A DNA stretch of 64,000 nt from Sediminibacillus albus (GCF_900101125.1 NZ_FNFL01000008.1:1-64000); one strand, 5' to 3'; numbered from the stretch's first letter, positions 46,272 to 55,427 are shown. Made by a program: numbers and translations. Notes: a model not told the origin generated them from the letters alone.

Positions 46272-48597
46272 CCTCCTTGCTGCGGCGCAGCTTAATTAGA
46301 GTATAAATACTAAAAGCTGCAATGCCTAACACTGTAATCTCAAAAAGGGTATCAAGCCCACGCATATCGACGAGGATGACATTTACGACGTTATCTCCAC
46401 CGCCTAAGTCGTGTGAGGTTTCCAGGAAATAATCGGAAATGACCGAGAACCATTTACTGCTGTGGGCAGAAATACCAATCAATGCCATCATACTTCCAAA
46501 TGCGATAGCAATGATACCGTTAGTCAATTTAATTCCTAATCCTTCCGTCCTTGTACGCAATTGAGGAAGGTGATAGAAGCAGAGCAACAGCAGAGCAACA
46601 GTAATTGTTTCGACAGCAAGCTGTGTCAGCGCTAAATCCGGTGCCCGGTAAAATACAAATAATAGAGCCTGGCCATATCCTGCTACTCCAAGGATAATAA
46701 TTGCAGCTACATTGTCTTTGGCGAAAATAGTAGCAATAGCAGCCACACTGACTAGGACACCTACTAAAAGTTCAGGATACGTGATTGCTGCTAAGTCATC
46801 TGTCTTCCAGGTAAAACCGCCAGTGCCGATCATGACAGTTGTCGTTACTAAAAATATGGTAGAAATGATCAAAGCAGTATATCTTCTTAGCGACCCATTC
46901 ATATAGGAATTCGTCAAATTAGCAGAGTAAACATCCAATCCGGATAACAAACGATTGTAAACCTTATTGAAACTCAAACTGCCAGGAATGGTTTGATAAA
47001 TTTTCCACCATCTTTCCCGAAAAACAAATAACAACGTACCAAGTGCCACTACTGTCAGCGACATGAAAAAGGCTGGAGATAAGCCATGCCAAAATGCAAT
47101 GTGTTTGTGTACTTCCTCACCGCTGATTGCTTCAGCTGCATGGGCAAGAAACGATTCATTGAACAAATTCGGAAACAAGCCAATAATTATAACTCCGCCA
47201 ACCAATATGATTGGAGCAGCCAGCATGCCAATTGGCGCTTCATGCGGTTTTTTCGGAAGTTCCTCAAGTTTCTGCCCACCAGTAAACGTGCCAAAAAACA
47301 AATACATAGAGTAGACAAAGGTAAAGATACTGCCGAAAACTGCCAAGTACGGTATCACTTGTTTCATCATTGTTGCTATCCATAAAGTGGTGTCGCCAAT
47401 GTCCAGGGCGTTTTCGAAAAACAGTTCCTTACTGTAAAAGCCGTTAAGGAAAGGCAGCGGGACACCTGCCATCGAAAATGTACCAAACAAGGCAAGAGTC
47501 ATCGATATTGGCATTAAGGTCATAAGGCCGCCCAGTTTACGAATATCTCTTGATCCTGTTTCATGGTCGATTATCCCTGCAATCATGAACAAACTTCCTT
47601 TGAAAGTGGCATGATTCAAAATATGAAACACGGCTGCAAATACTGCTGCTTTCGTTCCAAAACCCAGCATCGCCATAATCATCCCCAGCTGGCTAATGGT
47701 AGAGAAGGCTAGAATGCCCTTAAGATCTGTCTGCCTGACAGCCATATAAGAGGCCCAGCATAGTGTAAGGATACCGATCCCGCTGACGATAATAAAAAAC
47801 CATTGATATCCTGTAAATATAGGAGAAAATCTAGCTACAAGGAATATCCCTGCTTTAACCATTGTGGCTGAATGCAAGTAGGCACTGACAGGCGTAGGTG
47901 CTTCCATTGCATCCGGCAGCCAGATATGAAACGGGAATTGAGCTGATTTCGTAAATGCCCCTAATAAAAGAAGCCCCAGGATTAATGGAAGGTAAGCACT
48001 GCCAAGAATGGCATCTGTATCAGCAATCATCGCTTGAATACTTGACGTACCGGTTATAACATGCAGCAAGATAAAGCCGCCAAGCATGCTTAAGCCACCG
48101 AACACAGTAATTAACATCGACTTCATTGCGCCGTACCTTGACCCCTCCCGATGGTTCCAAAAACCGATCAAAAGAAAGGAGGAAATAGACGTTAACTCCC
48201 AAAATGAATAAAGCACATATATGTTGTCTGATAATACTACTCCGAGCATGGCAGTCATGAACATTAGAAGATAGACGTAAAAGTGTGCCAGCTTCTCGGA
48301 TTTATGTAGATAGAAGATCGAATAAAGGGTTACTAATGCCCCGATTCCGCTGATGAGCAATACAAATAGTAAACTTAACCCATCAAGGTAAAAATCCATA
48401 AAAATATTCATGGACGGAATCCATGGATTACTTTCTAAGACAGGTGAAAACCCTTCGCCAACATATCGGACAAAATAAATAAAGATTCCGAGAGGAACGA
48501 AGAAGACAAATACCCCTGGGTGGATTTTGCCTTTAAATTTACTCAGAAAGGGAATGGAAAGAGTAATAATAAGTGGAATTAAAACTGCGAATAGCAT
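46264..48597 (-). CDS. mrpA: Na+/H+ antiporter subunit MrpA
   Basis: MrpA is the large NuoL-like subunit that forms part of the ion-translocating core. The 777-residue product has the NuoL block (SFWELTSISSFLLIGFW, TKSAQFPFHIWLPDAMEAPTPVSAYLHSATMVKAG) and a C-terminal extension with MbhD/MbhE-like helices (DNVAAIIILGVAGYGQALLFVFYRAPDLALTQL; NVVNVILVDMRGLDTLFEI). The length fits ordinary Bacillus MrpA and is too short for an A-B fusion. Nothing resembling the MrpB signature (GHNxPGGGFIGG) is present at its end. The start has AAAGGAGGACC upstream. Confidence 0.96.
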   Translation of the reverse strand: MLFAVLIPLIITLSIPFLSKFKGKIHPGVFVFFVPLGIFIYFVRYVGEGFSPVLESNPWIPSMNIFMDFYLDGLSLLFVLLISGIGALVTLYSIFYLHKSEKLAHFYVYLLMFMTAMLGVVLSDNIYVLYSFWELTSISSFLLIGFWNHREGSRYGAMKSMLITVFGGLSMLGGFILLHVITGTSSIQAMIADTDAILGSAYLPLILGLLLLGAFTKSAQFPFHIWLPDAMEAPTPVSAYLHSATMVKAGIFLVARFSPIFTGYQWFFIIVSGIGILTLCWASYMAVRQTDLKGILAFSTISQLGMIMAMLGFGTKAAVFAAVFHILNHATFKGSLFMIAGIIDHETGSRDIRKLGGLMTLMPISMTLALFGTFSMAGVPLPFLNGFYSKELFFENALDIGDTTLWIATMMKQVIPYLAVFGSIFTFVYSMYLFFGTFTGGQKLEELPKKPHEAPIGMLAAPIILVGGVIIIGLFPNLFNESFLAHAAEAISGEEVHKHIAFWHGLSPAFFMSLTVVALGTLLFVFRERWWKIYQTIPGSLSFNKVYNRLLSGLDVYSANLTNSYMNGSLRRYTALIISTIFLVTTTVMIGTGGFTWKTDDLAAITYPELLVGVLVSVAAIATIFAKDNVAAIIILGVAGYGQALLFVFYRAPDLALTQLAVETITVALLLLCFYHLPQLRTRTEGLGIKLTNGIIAIAFGSMMALIGISAHSSKWFSVISDYFLETSHDLGGGDNVVNVILVDMRGLDTLFEITVLGIAAFSIYTLIKLRRSKEGE

Positions 48598-48810
48598 CTA
48601 AGTTTGGTCCTCCTTTAATATATATAGCAGGTATGAAGGGGAAAGTTTTGAACAATCAAGCTTTCATTCACGAGCAACATGCAGTCGCAAAAGTTTGCTT
48701 TTCACTTTCATTGTAATCAGAAGATAGAGTAATATTCAACTAAATACCTTTACCTGCTGTCTAACAACGAAAAATTTTTCAATAAGACCCTATAATACCA
48801 TTTTAACGAA

Positions 48811-48855
48811 AATAAAAAACTCCTGCCATTGTTAAAGATGACAAGAGTTTGACAA
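48811..48855 (-). terminator. Terminator of sda
   Basis: On the minus strand AAACTCTTGTCAT pairs imperfectly with ATGGCAGGAGTTT, followed by a run of six Ts. The rest of 48598-48810 is AT-rich and should hold the mrp promoter; I could not place it. Confidence 0.65.
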
Positions 48856-48886
48856 TTTTAATGTAACGGATTGAAAGCTAAATGAT

Positions 48887-49027
48887 TTAACTGGAATACT
48901 TAATTTCATGGGTCAAAGATCTTCTTTGTATTTCCTTTTCTATTAAATGAATAAATTCATTGCTTAAATTCAATTCATTTGCTTTGTGGTAGGATTCAAT
49001 TAATAATTCATCAGATAAATGTTCCAT
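48887..49027 (-). CDS. sda: Sporulation histidine kinase inhibitor Sda
   Basis: Sda blocks KinA autophosphorylation and so delays sporulation while DNA replication is starting or damaged. The 46-residue product, [20 protein letters not shown] to [12 protein letters not shown], matches Sda in length and in its helix-hairpin pattern. The ATG at 49027 sits behind CAGGAGGGG; the open frame upstream to 49132 is only leader. A sigma-A promoter and DnaA boxes lie upstream, as in B. subtilis, where DnaA controls sda. Confidence 0.93.
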   Translation of the reverse strand: MEHLSDELLIESYHKANELNLSNEFIHLIEKEIQRRSLTHEIKYSS

Positions 49028-49103
49028 ATGGCTGCCCCTCCTGTATTGGAAGTTTCCCATCAAAATACATTCAAAAAAGAATGTCTGTCGTGAAGTTATT
49101 AAT

Positions 49104-49132
49104 ACTTTACCATGAAAGCAGGGGTTGGACAA
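49104..49132 (-). promoter_or_regulatory. Sigma-A promoter of sda
   Basis: On the minus strand TTGTCC (49132-49127) and TAAAGT (49109-49104) are 17 bases apart, about 80 bases before the start codon. Confidence 0.7.
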
Positions 49133-49140
49133 GCAGCAAG

Positions 49141-49239
49141 TTATCTACAGGACCTTGTATATAACTTGTTAATAAACTCTATTTTTCATTTATAATATTT
49201 GATTTAACAGCAACGATAATGTGTATAAAGTTATCCACA
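49141..49239. promoter_or_regulatory. DnaA-box cluster upstream of sda
   Basis: TTATCCACA (49231-49239) is a consensus DnaA box. TGTGTATAA (49220-49228) is the box TTATACACA on the other strand. TTATCTACA (49141-49149), one base off consensus, abuts the sda -35 box. The cluster lies in the 392-base gap between sda and yqeG; otherwise that gap holds only AT-rich DNA and the yqeG leader. Confidence 0.75.
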
Positions 49240-49419
49240 ATAAAAAGAATAGGGGAATTTGTCGAAAGAAAGATAGCATCTTTTAGGGGCTTCAGCATAT
49301 GGGCAGACAAGGGAGACGATGAAGGAATGGAAAATTTGTTTTGAAACGAGCCAGTAAAATGTATATCATGAGTAAGGAGCATTAAGAACGGTTATACATA
49401 GAATGAGGTGACTAGTGAT

Positions 49420-49938
49420 TTGATATTAAAGAAGTTTTTACCGAATGAACATGTAAGAGATGTTTTTGAAATTCGTCCGGAGGATTTAAAAAAACGTGGT
49501 ATCAAGGGGATTATCACTGATTTGGACAACACACTGGTAGCTTGGAATGTGGAATCTGCTACTCCGGAAATCATCGAATGGTTTAAATTGATGGAAGAAC
49601 ACCATATAAAAGTGACCATCATTTCAAATAATAAAGAAGAAAGAGTGAAATTGTTTTCGGAGCCACTGGCAACACCTTTTGTTTATAGTGCAAGAAAACC
49701 TTTAGGACAAGCATTCAAGAAAGCAACGAAGCAAATGAATTTAAAAAAGGAAGAAATCGTCGTTGTAGGCGACCAAATAATGACGGATGTCCTTGGCGGA
49801 AATATTGCAGGCTTTTATACAATCCTAGTTGTTCCCATCGTTAAAACGGACGGGAAGCTGACAAAAATCAACCGTCAAATCGAAAGAAGGATTCTTAGTT
49901 GGATGAGGAAAAAAGGAATGATTACGTGGGAGGAATAG
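49420..49938 (+). CDS. HAD family phosphatase YqeG
   Basis: This 172-residue HAD-superfamily IIIA protein shows motif I as ITDLDNTLVAW, motif II as IISNNKEERV, a conserved lysine in KPLGQAF and motif III in VVGDQIMTDVLGGN. The substrate in bacteria is unsettled; relatives are phosphatidylglycerophosphate phosphatases. I prefer the TTG at 49420, which has TGAGGTGA about nine bases upstream and gives the usual N-terminus MILKKFLP. A GTG at 49408 overlaps that site. It leads the yqeG-yqeM run. Confidence 0.92.
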   Translation: MILKKFLPNEHVRDVFEIRPEDLKKRGIKGIITDLDNTLVAWNVESATPEIIEWFKLMEEHHIKVTIISNNKEERVKLFSEPLATPFVYSARKPLGQAFKKATKQMNLKKEEIVVVGDQIMTDVLGGNIAGFYTILVVPIVKTDGKLTKINRQIERRILSWMRKKGMITWEE

Positions 49939-49942
49939 AACA

Positions 49943-51043
49943 ATGGAAGAAATAATTTGCCAAGGCTGCGGGGCATCCATTCAAACAAAGAATGAGGGAG
50001 AACCTGGCTTTGCACCAAAATCTGCTTTAGATAAGGAGATTGTTATTTGTAAACGATGCTTCCGGCTAAAGCATTATAATGAAGTTCAGGACGTTTCGCT
50101 GACAGATGACGATTTTTTGAAAATGATTAGCCAGATTAGAAATACCAACGCGCTTGTTGTCCAAATCGTGGACATTTTTGATTTTAGCGGTAGTTTTATC
50201 AACAGTTTACAACGTCTGACGGGAAATAACCCGATTCTTTTAGTTGGCAACAAGGTAGACCTGCTGCCGAAATCTACTAATCACAATAAAGTAAAGCAGT
50301 GGCTGAAGAAATCTGCAAAGGATGAGGGGTTGACTGTCCAAGATGTCCTTCTCGTTTCTGCAGTAAAAGGACGAGGGTTCGAGGGATTCGAACAAGCTGT
50401 TGAAGAGTATAGGAATGGGCGGGATGTTTATATTGTCGGAAGCACAAATGTAGGTAAATCTACTCTGATCAACAGGTTGATCAATAGATCTACAGGGGTA
50501 AACGATGCGATAACTACTTCCTATTTTCCGGGAACTACTCTCGGCTTTATCGATATTCCTCTTGATGAGGACAGCTCGTTGTTTGATACACCAGGAGTAA
50601 TCAACCGAAAGCAGATGGCTCACTATATGTCCGATGAGGATTTAAAAGTTATCACACCTGGCAAGGAAATCAAACCGCGTGTTTTCCAATTGAATGAGGG
50701 CCAAACCCTTTACTTCGGAGGACTCGCCAGATTTGATTTTAAAAAAGGCGGCAGGAAAGCGTTCGTCTGCTACTTTGCCAATCAATTAAATATCCATCGG
50801 ACGAAGCTGGAAAACGCAGATGATTTATATCAGCGCCATTTAGGCGATTTACTTAACCCTCCGAATCCGGCATCGATTGACTTGTTGCCAGAATTAGAGA
50901 GCAAAACAATAAAAATAAAAGAGGAAAAGACCGATGTGGTTATCCCTGGTCTTGGGTGGGTGACAGTACCAGAAGGGGAGGCAACGGTGACTGTTTTCAG
51001 CCCTAAAGGGGTTACTATTTCGGTGCGTCCATCTTTAATATAG
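49943..51043 (+). CDS. yqeH: Ribosome biogenesis GTPase YqeH
   Basis: YqeH is a circularly permuted GTPase required for 30S subunit assembly. The 366-residue protein has an N-terminal zinc finger (CQGCG and CKRC), then the GTPase motifs in permuted order: NKVDLL (G4) near residue 107, SAVKG (G5), STNVGKSTL (G1) near 168 and DTPG (G3) near 216. A C-terminal nucleic-acid-binding domain follows. The ATG lies four bases after the yqeG stop. Confidence 0.96.
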   Translation: MEEIICQGCGASIQTKNEGEPGFAPKSALDKEIVICKRCFRLKHYNEVQDVSLTDDDFLKMISQIRNTNALVVQIVDIFDFSGSFINSLQRLTGNNPILLVGNKVDLLPKSTNHNKVKQWLKKSAKDEGLTVQDVLLVSAVKGRGFEGFEQAVEEYRNGRDVYIVGSTNVGKSTLINRLINRSTGVNDAITTSYFPGTTLGFIDIPLDEDSSLFDTPGVINRKQMAHYMSDEDLKVITPGKEIKPRVFQLNEGQTLYFGGLARFDFKKGGRKAFVCYFANQLNIHRTKLENADDLYQRHLGDLLNPPNPASIDLLPELESKTIKIKEEKTDVVIPGLGWVTVPEGEATVTVFSPKGVTISVRPSLI

Positions 51044-51054
51044 GAGGGGGTACC

Positions 51055-51894
51055 ATGAATTATCAATTTGGACTTATCGGTTATCCTGTCAACCATTCGC
51101 TATCTCCTTGGATTCACCAGCAATTCATGAGTGCAGTTGGATTGGAAGGAGCATATCTCCTGTTCGAAACACCTGTGGAAAAGCTTGATGAACGGCTCAA
51201 ACAATTAAAACAAGACCAGATACATGGCTTTAATGTTACAGTACCTTATAAACAAAAGGTCATGGCTTTTTTGGATGAGGTAGATGCAGACGCTGACCGC
51301 ATTGGCGCTGTTAACACCGTAGTTAATCAGGGAGGACGCTGGAAAGGGTACAATACGGATGGGATAGGTTATATTCGGTCTTTAAGGAAAGAGTTTCCTG
51401 ACTTGTTTTCCTCTGAAAAGAGAGTGCTGATCCTAGGTGCTGGGGGAGCCGCCAGAGGTATATATCGTGTGCTTGTGAATGCAGGATTCCAAAAGGTAGA
51501 TATAGCTAACAGAACCAAAGAAAAGGCGGAAGGCCTGCTTGATTTACAAGAAGTACATACGGAAACAGCAATCTATGGATATAAAGAAGCAGAGGATACT
51601 CTTGATAAGTATGACTTGATTGTACAAACTACCTCTGTAGGCATGTCTCCAGATAAGGGGAAGCAGATTATTTCATTAAAAAAGCTTCATCCACATACAG
51701 TGGTTAGTGACATCATATATAATCCATTAACGACACAATTATTACAGGAGGCTTCTGATCAGGGAGCTAGAGTCCATAGAGGACATACGATGTTATTATA
51801 CCAAGCCCGATATGCTTTTGAAATATGGACAGGTACACAGCCAGCGATGAATGGGATAGTTTCCCAACTAGAAAAGAGATTGCGAGGAATTTAA
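51055..51894 (+). CDS. aroE: Shikimate dehydrogenase
   Basis: AroE reduces 3-dehydroshikimate with NADPH in aromatic amino acid synthesis. The 279-residue protein shows the shikimate-binding NHSLSPWIHQQF near residue 14, the catalytic lysine in VPYKQKVM near 65, the NADP-binding GAGGAARGIYR near 125 and GHTMLLYQA near the C-terminus. GGAGGGGG precedes the ATG. Its place inside this ribosome-assembly run is conserved in Bacillus. Confidence 0.97.
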   Translation: MNYQFGLIGYPVNHSLSPWIHQQFMSAVGLEGAYLLFETPVEKLDERLKQLKQDQIHGFNVTVPYKQKVMAFLDEVDADADRIGAVNTVVNQGGRWKGYNTDGIGYIRSLRKEFPDLFSSEKRVLILGAGGAARGIYRVLVNAGFQKVDIANRTKEKAEGLLDLQEVHTETAIYGYKEAEDTLDKYDLIVQTTSVGMSPDKGKQIISLKKLHPHTVVSDIIYNPLTTQLLQEASDQGARVHRGHTMLLYQARYAFEIWTGTQPAMNGIVSQLEKRLRGI

Positions 51895-51895
51895 T

Positions 51896-52186
51896 ATGTT
51901 AACAGGTAAACAAAAAAGGTATTTAAGGGCACAAGCCCACCATTTAAATCCAATTTTTCAAGTTGGAAAAACGGGTGTTAATGGAAATATGCTTGTTCAA
52001 GTAAGTGAAGCTCTGGAAAAAAGGGAGTTAATAAAAATAAGCGTTTTACAAAATTGCATGGAAGACAGAGGCGAAGTCGCCGAGCAGATAGCTGATGGCA
52101 CGAAGGCAGAAATAGTGCAAGTAATTGGAAATGTCATCGTATTGTATAAAGAGTCTCAAGAGAACAAGCAAATTGAACTACCATAA
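51896..52186 (+). CDS. yhbY: YhbY family ribosome assembly RNA-binding protein
   Basis: This 96-residue CRM-domain protein (YqeI in B. subtilis) is linked to large-subunit assembly. The core includes QKRYLRAQAHHLNPIFQVGKTGVNG, which carries the GxxG-type RNA-binding loop, and ALEKRELIKISVL. The ATG starts one base after the aroE stop region, so translation is coupled. Confidence 0.95.
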   Translation: MLTGKQKRYLRAQAHHLNPIFQVGKTGVNGNMLVQVSEALEKRELIKISVLQNCMEDRGEVAEQIADGTKAEIVQVIGNVIVLYKESQENKQIELP

Positions 52187-52197
52187 AGGAGCAGGTT

Positions 52198-52767
52198 ATG
52201 AAACGAGTCGGTTTACTGGGAGGAACCTTTGATCCTCCCCATACTGGACATCTGTTAATCGCTGAGGAAGTACGGCAAGCCTTACAGTTGGACGAGGTTT
52301 GGTTTATCCCTTCTTACCAGCCTCCCCATAAGCGGCACTCTGGAACACAGGCAGAGTTACGAATGAAGATGGTTGAAGCTGCAATAGAGGGTAACCAATA
52401 CTTTAGTGTTAACCCTGTTGAGGTTGTACGTGAGGGTAAATCCTATACAGTGGACACGATAAGATTGCTGCAAAAGCACCATCCTGATGTAGAATTTTAC
52501 TTTATCATTGGTGCAGACATGGTCGAGTACCTTTCCAAATGGCATCGAATTGATGAATTGGTTGAACTCGTGCAGTTTGTAGGTGTTAAGAGGTCTCATT
52601 ACCCTTTAGAAACAAGCTACCCAGTGATAGAAGCAGAAATACCGGGGATGGACGTTTCCTCCACATTAATTAGAGAAAGAATTGCTGCTGGTATATCTGT
52701 CCGGTATTTGGTTCCGGATTCCGTAATCAATAAGATAAAGGAGCATCAATTATATGGAGCGGAGTGA
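52198..52767 (+). CDS. nadD: Nicotinate mononucleotide adenylyltransferase NadD
   Basis: NadD forms nicotinate adenine dinucleotide in NAD synthesis. The 189-residue product has the nucleotidyltransferase signature GGTFDPPHTGHLLIAEE at residues 8-24, FIPSYQPPHK near 42, GADMVEYLSKWHR near 105 and the C-terminal SSTLIRERIA. The ATG follows AAAGGAGCAGG. Its end overlaps yqeK by 14 bases. Confidence 0.97.
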   Translation: MKRVGLLGGTFDPPHTGHLLIAEEVRQALQLDEVWFIPSYQPPHKRHSGTQAELRMKMVEAAIEGNQYFSVNPVEVVREGKSYTVDTIRLLQKHHPDVEFYFIIGADMVEYLSKWHRIDELVELVQFVGVKRSHYPLETSYPVIEAEIPGMDVSSTLIRERIAAGISVRYLVPDSVINKIKEHQLYGAE

Positions 52768-53347
52768 AGCACTTGCAATCGTTGAACCGCAATTGAATAA
52801 AGCCCGGTTTGAACACACAATAAGAGTTACCGATACAGCATTAGAATTAGCAAAGAAGTATGGGGGTAAATTAAAGACAGTAGAGCTTGCAGCAATCTTT
52901 CATGATTACGCAAAATACCGGAACCGCGCAGAAATGCAACGATGGATTGAAACAGAGCCATTGCCAAAGGACTTACTGGACTACCATCATGAATTATGGC
53001 ATGGTCCAGTAGGGGCATTGCTCGTTAAAAGGGAAGCGGGAATAGAGAATGAGGATGTTCTAAGTGCAATCCGGTGGCATACAACTGGCAGAGCCGCTAT
53101 GAGCCATATCGAGAAGTTAGTGTTTTTAGCAGACTACATCGAACCGGGGCGGGATTTTCCAGGAGTAGACCAAGTTAGAGATGCGGCAAAACAAGATTTG
53201 GATTTCGCCTGCTGGATGGTTTCTAAAAATACCATAACTTACCTAATCAGTAAAAACCAGCGCATTTATCCGGATACTTTTCATGCTTATAATGATTTAA
53301 CCAAAGTAATGGAAGATACTAAATGGAGGGAAGAAATTAATGGATAG
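52754..53347 (+). CDS. yqeK: HD-domain diadenosine tetraphosphatase YqeK
   Basis: YqeK-type HD proteins hydrolyse Ap4A symmetrically and are usually coupled to nadD. The 197-residue protein has the metal-binding set: FEHTIRV (His) near residue 18, FHDYAKYR (HD) near 48, HHELWHGPVGA near 75, IRWHTTGR near 110 and ADYIEPGR near 128. It begins within the nadD end and overlaps the rsfS start by eight bases. Confidence 0.95.
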   Translation: MERSEALAIVEPQLNKARFEHTIRVTDTALELAKKYGGKLKTVELAAIFHDYAKYRNRAEMQRWIETEPLPKDLLDYHHELWHGPVGALLVKREAGIENEDVLSAIRWHTTGRAAMSHIEKLVFLADYIEPGRDFPGVDQVRDAAKQDLDFACWMVSKNTITYLISKNQRIYPDTFHAYNDLTKVMEDTKWREEING

Positions 53348-53687
53348 TAAACAACTTGCACAATTAGCGGCAAAAGCGTGCGACGAAAAAAGAGGAGAAG
53401 ATATTGTTCTTTTAGATATGAAGAATGTTTCCTTAATTGCTGATTACTTCCTTATTTGCGAAGGAAGCAACGAACGGCAGGTTCAGGCAATTGCAAGGGC
53501 GATTAAAGAGCAGGCAGAGGAACACAATTTGGGAGTGAAAAGGCTGGAGGGGTTTGACCAGGCTAGGTGGATATTAGTTGATTTAGACGATGTTGTCTGC
53601 CATATCTTCCATAAAGAAGAAAGAAATTATTATAACCTGGAACGTCTTTGGGGAGATGCGCCATTAGTCGAGACAGGGATTGACTGA
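53340..53687 (+). CDS. rsfS: Ribosomal silencing factor RsfS
   Basis: RsfS binds protein L14 on the large subunit and keeps ribosomal subunits apart during starvation. The 115-residue product has the family stretches DIVLLDMKN, LIADYFLICEGSNERQVQAIA and the C-terminal DDVVCHIFHKEERNYYNLERLWGD. It overlaps both neighbours by a few bases. Confidence 0.96.
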   Translation: MDSKQLAQLAAKACDEKRGEDIVLLDMKNVSLIADYFLICEGSNERQVQAIARAIKEQAEEHNLGVKRLEGFDQARWILVDLDDVVCHIFHKEERNYYNLERLWGDAPLVETGID

Positions 53688-54442
53688 TGTCCTACGCAAA
53701 GCTCGCCTTTGTATATGATTTACTTATGGAAGATGCTCCTTATGATGAATGGGCAGCTTTCGCTCAGTCCATGTTTTCCGGTCAAAATGATAACGTGCGT
53801 TCGATCATCGACTTAGGATGCGGAACAGGCCAGATCACAAAGCGATTATCAAAATCAGGATACAAGATGACAGGAATCGATAACTCGGAAGAAATGCTGT
53901 CGTTAGCCAAGCATTCCGCCGCTGAGGAACAGCAGAACATTGAGTGGTTTCATGCAGATTTGCGGAAAATGAAAGGTTTTCACTCGTTCGATGCGGCTAT
54001 TAGCTTTTGCGACGTTATTAATTATATCACCGATGAAGAAAGTCTTAGTACCGTGTTTGGCAACATAAACAGAACTTTGAAACATCACGGTTTATTTTTA
54101 TTCGATATTCATTCATTAAATCATGTGGAAGAAGATTTGGCAGGCCAAACTTTTGCAGAGATTTACGAAGATATTTCCTATGTATGGCTTTGCCAGCCAG
54201 GAGCTGAGGCAGGAGAAGTGTATCATGATTTAACCTTTTTTGTTCTGGATAAGGAGGATAAATATCAGCGCTTTGATGAAAGGCACCATCAACGTACCTT
54301 TCCACTGGCAGTGTATCAAAGGCTGTTAAAGGAACAGGGATTTGAAATTAGCGGCGTTTATGGCGACTTTTCTGTGTCCCCGCTTACAACGGAAAAAGCT
54401 GAACGCATTTTCCTTGCATGTAAAAAAATCGAGGAAGCTTGA
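53687..54442 (+). CDS. Class I SAM-dependent methyltransferase YqeM
   Basis: This 251-residue methyltransferase begins YAKLAFVYDLLMEDAPYDEW and contains the SAM motif IIDLGCGTGQIT near residue 44 and the acidic loop MTGIDNSEEM near 65. The substrate is unknown, though its position next to rsfS and yqeH is conserved and hints at a translation-related target. The start overlaps the rsfS stop by one base. A terminator follows immediately. Confidence 0.88.
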   Translation: MSYAKLAFVYDLLMEDAPYDEWAAFAQSMFSGQNDNVRSIIDLGCGTGQITKRLSKSGYKMTGIDNSEEMLSLAKHSAAEEQQNIEWFHADLRKMKGFHSFDAAISFCDVINYITDEESLSTVFGNINRTLKHHGLFLFDIHSLNHVEEDLAGQTFAEIYEDISYVWLCQPGAEAGEVYHDLTFFVLDKEDKYQRFDERHHQRTFPLAVYQRLLKEQGFEISGVYGDFSVSPLTTEKAERIFLACKKIEEA

Positions 54443-54463
54443 ACATGCTTCTCGATTTTTTTA
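54427..54463. terminator. Bidirectional terminator between yqeM and comER
   Basis: AAATCGAGGAAGC pairs with GCTTCTCGATTT across a TTGAACAT loop and is flanked by A and T runs. It serves both converging genes. Confidence 0.88.
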
Positions 54464-54513
54464 CATTTTTTTATTCAGGAGAAGGAAAAAAACGAAAAAT
54501 ATCGAACATATAT

Positions 54514-55338
54514 TTAACCCTCTAACATTTGGTAGCTAATCTTCTCGATGTCCTCTCTGTATTTAGCATGTGTTTTGCTTATCAAATGGTTAAACAGCTG
54601 CCCGGTTTCTTTCTCCAATACGTTTATTCCTTCACCGGTAACTCCGCCCTTCACACAAACCTTTTCGATTAATTGCGGCAGGCTGTAATGTCCATCTTCG
54701 AGCAATTTTCCATAACCTATTAACATGTTTTCCATTAATTGGGTAGCTTGGGCTTTGCTGATGGCAGTCTCCTGGCAGGCTGCTTCTATAAACTGCTGGG
54801 CAAGGTAACTAAAGAAAGCGGGCCCGCACGATACGATATCGGAAGCAATTCTGGTAATATCCTCAGGAATGATTTCCGGATTGGAAAATATCCTGCTGCT
54901 TTGGATCAGATAGCCTTTCGTTTCTTTACGGACTGAAGCTCCGAAACTGAATAAAGTGGTTCCTGCAAGAGCTCTGTTAGTAATGCTCGGAATCATTCTG
55001 GCAACCTGGCAGGGCACCAGTTTTTCAAGCCGCTGTACGGAGTATGGACTCGTAATCGAGACAAGGCAGTCATCTTTGGTTAACCTGCTGTATATATCGA
55101 TTAGCAGCTGGAATATATCCCCGGGCCTTGCGCAAATAAATATTATATCTGCGGTTTCTGCTAAATCCTGTGCCCGATCAATAACATGGATATTTGGATA
55201 TTTTTCTTTTACGGCATACGCTTTACTGATATTCCGGTTTGTTATATAAAGATGCTCTTGATCAATGACCTTGGAAGACATCCAAGCATCAATGAGGATT
55301 TGCCCCATGTTTCCCGTTCCAATGATTCCCCATTTCAT
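54514..55338 (-). CDS. comER: Late competence protein ComER
   Basis: ComER is a pyrroline-5-carboxylate-reductase-like protein transcribed divergently from comEA. In some Bacillus it affects sporulation and biofilm formation. The 274-residue product shows the Rossmann opening WGIIGTGNMGQIL and the reductase-like C-terminal helices. The ATG at 55338 gives the usual N-terminus MKWGIIG and has GGGGAG upstream; the frame from 55356 is longer. The gene is intact. Confidence 0.92.
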   Translation of the reverse strand: MKWGIIGTGNMGQILIDAWMSSKVIDQEHLYITNRNISKAYAVKEKYPNIHVIDRAQDLAETADIIFICARPGDIFQLLIDIYSRLTKDDCLVSITSPYSVQRLEKLVPCQVARMIPSITNRALAGTTLFSFGASVRKETKGYLIQSSRIFSNPEIIPEDITRIASDIVSCGPAFFSYLAQQFIEAACQETAISKAQATQLMENMLIGYGKLLEDGHYSLPQLIEKVCVKGGVTGEGINVLEKETGQLFNHLISKTHAKYREDIEKISYQMLEG

Positions 55339-55427
55339 TTCATCAACTCCCCGCATGTTTTACCAATCTATTTTATGAATCAAAAAGGAAACTTATGAAA
55401 ATATTCGCCAAGGAGGGTGTTAATTTC

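Noticed and set aside
46264-48597. MrpA-MrpB fusion to explain the missing mrpB
   Set aside because: The protein is about as long as ordinary unfused MrpA and ends in the normal MbhE-like segment without MrpB motifs.
50240-50623. 127-codon antisense frame inside yqeH
   Set aside because: It mirrors the GTPase core and has no start signal.
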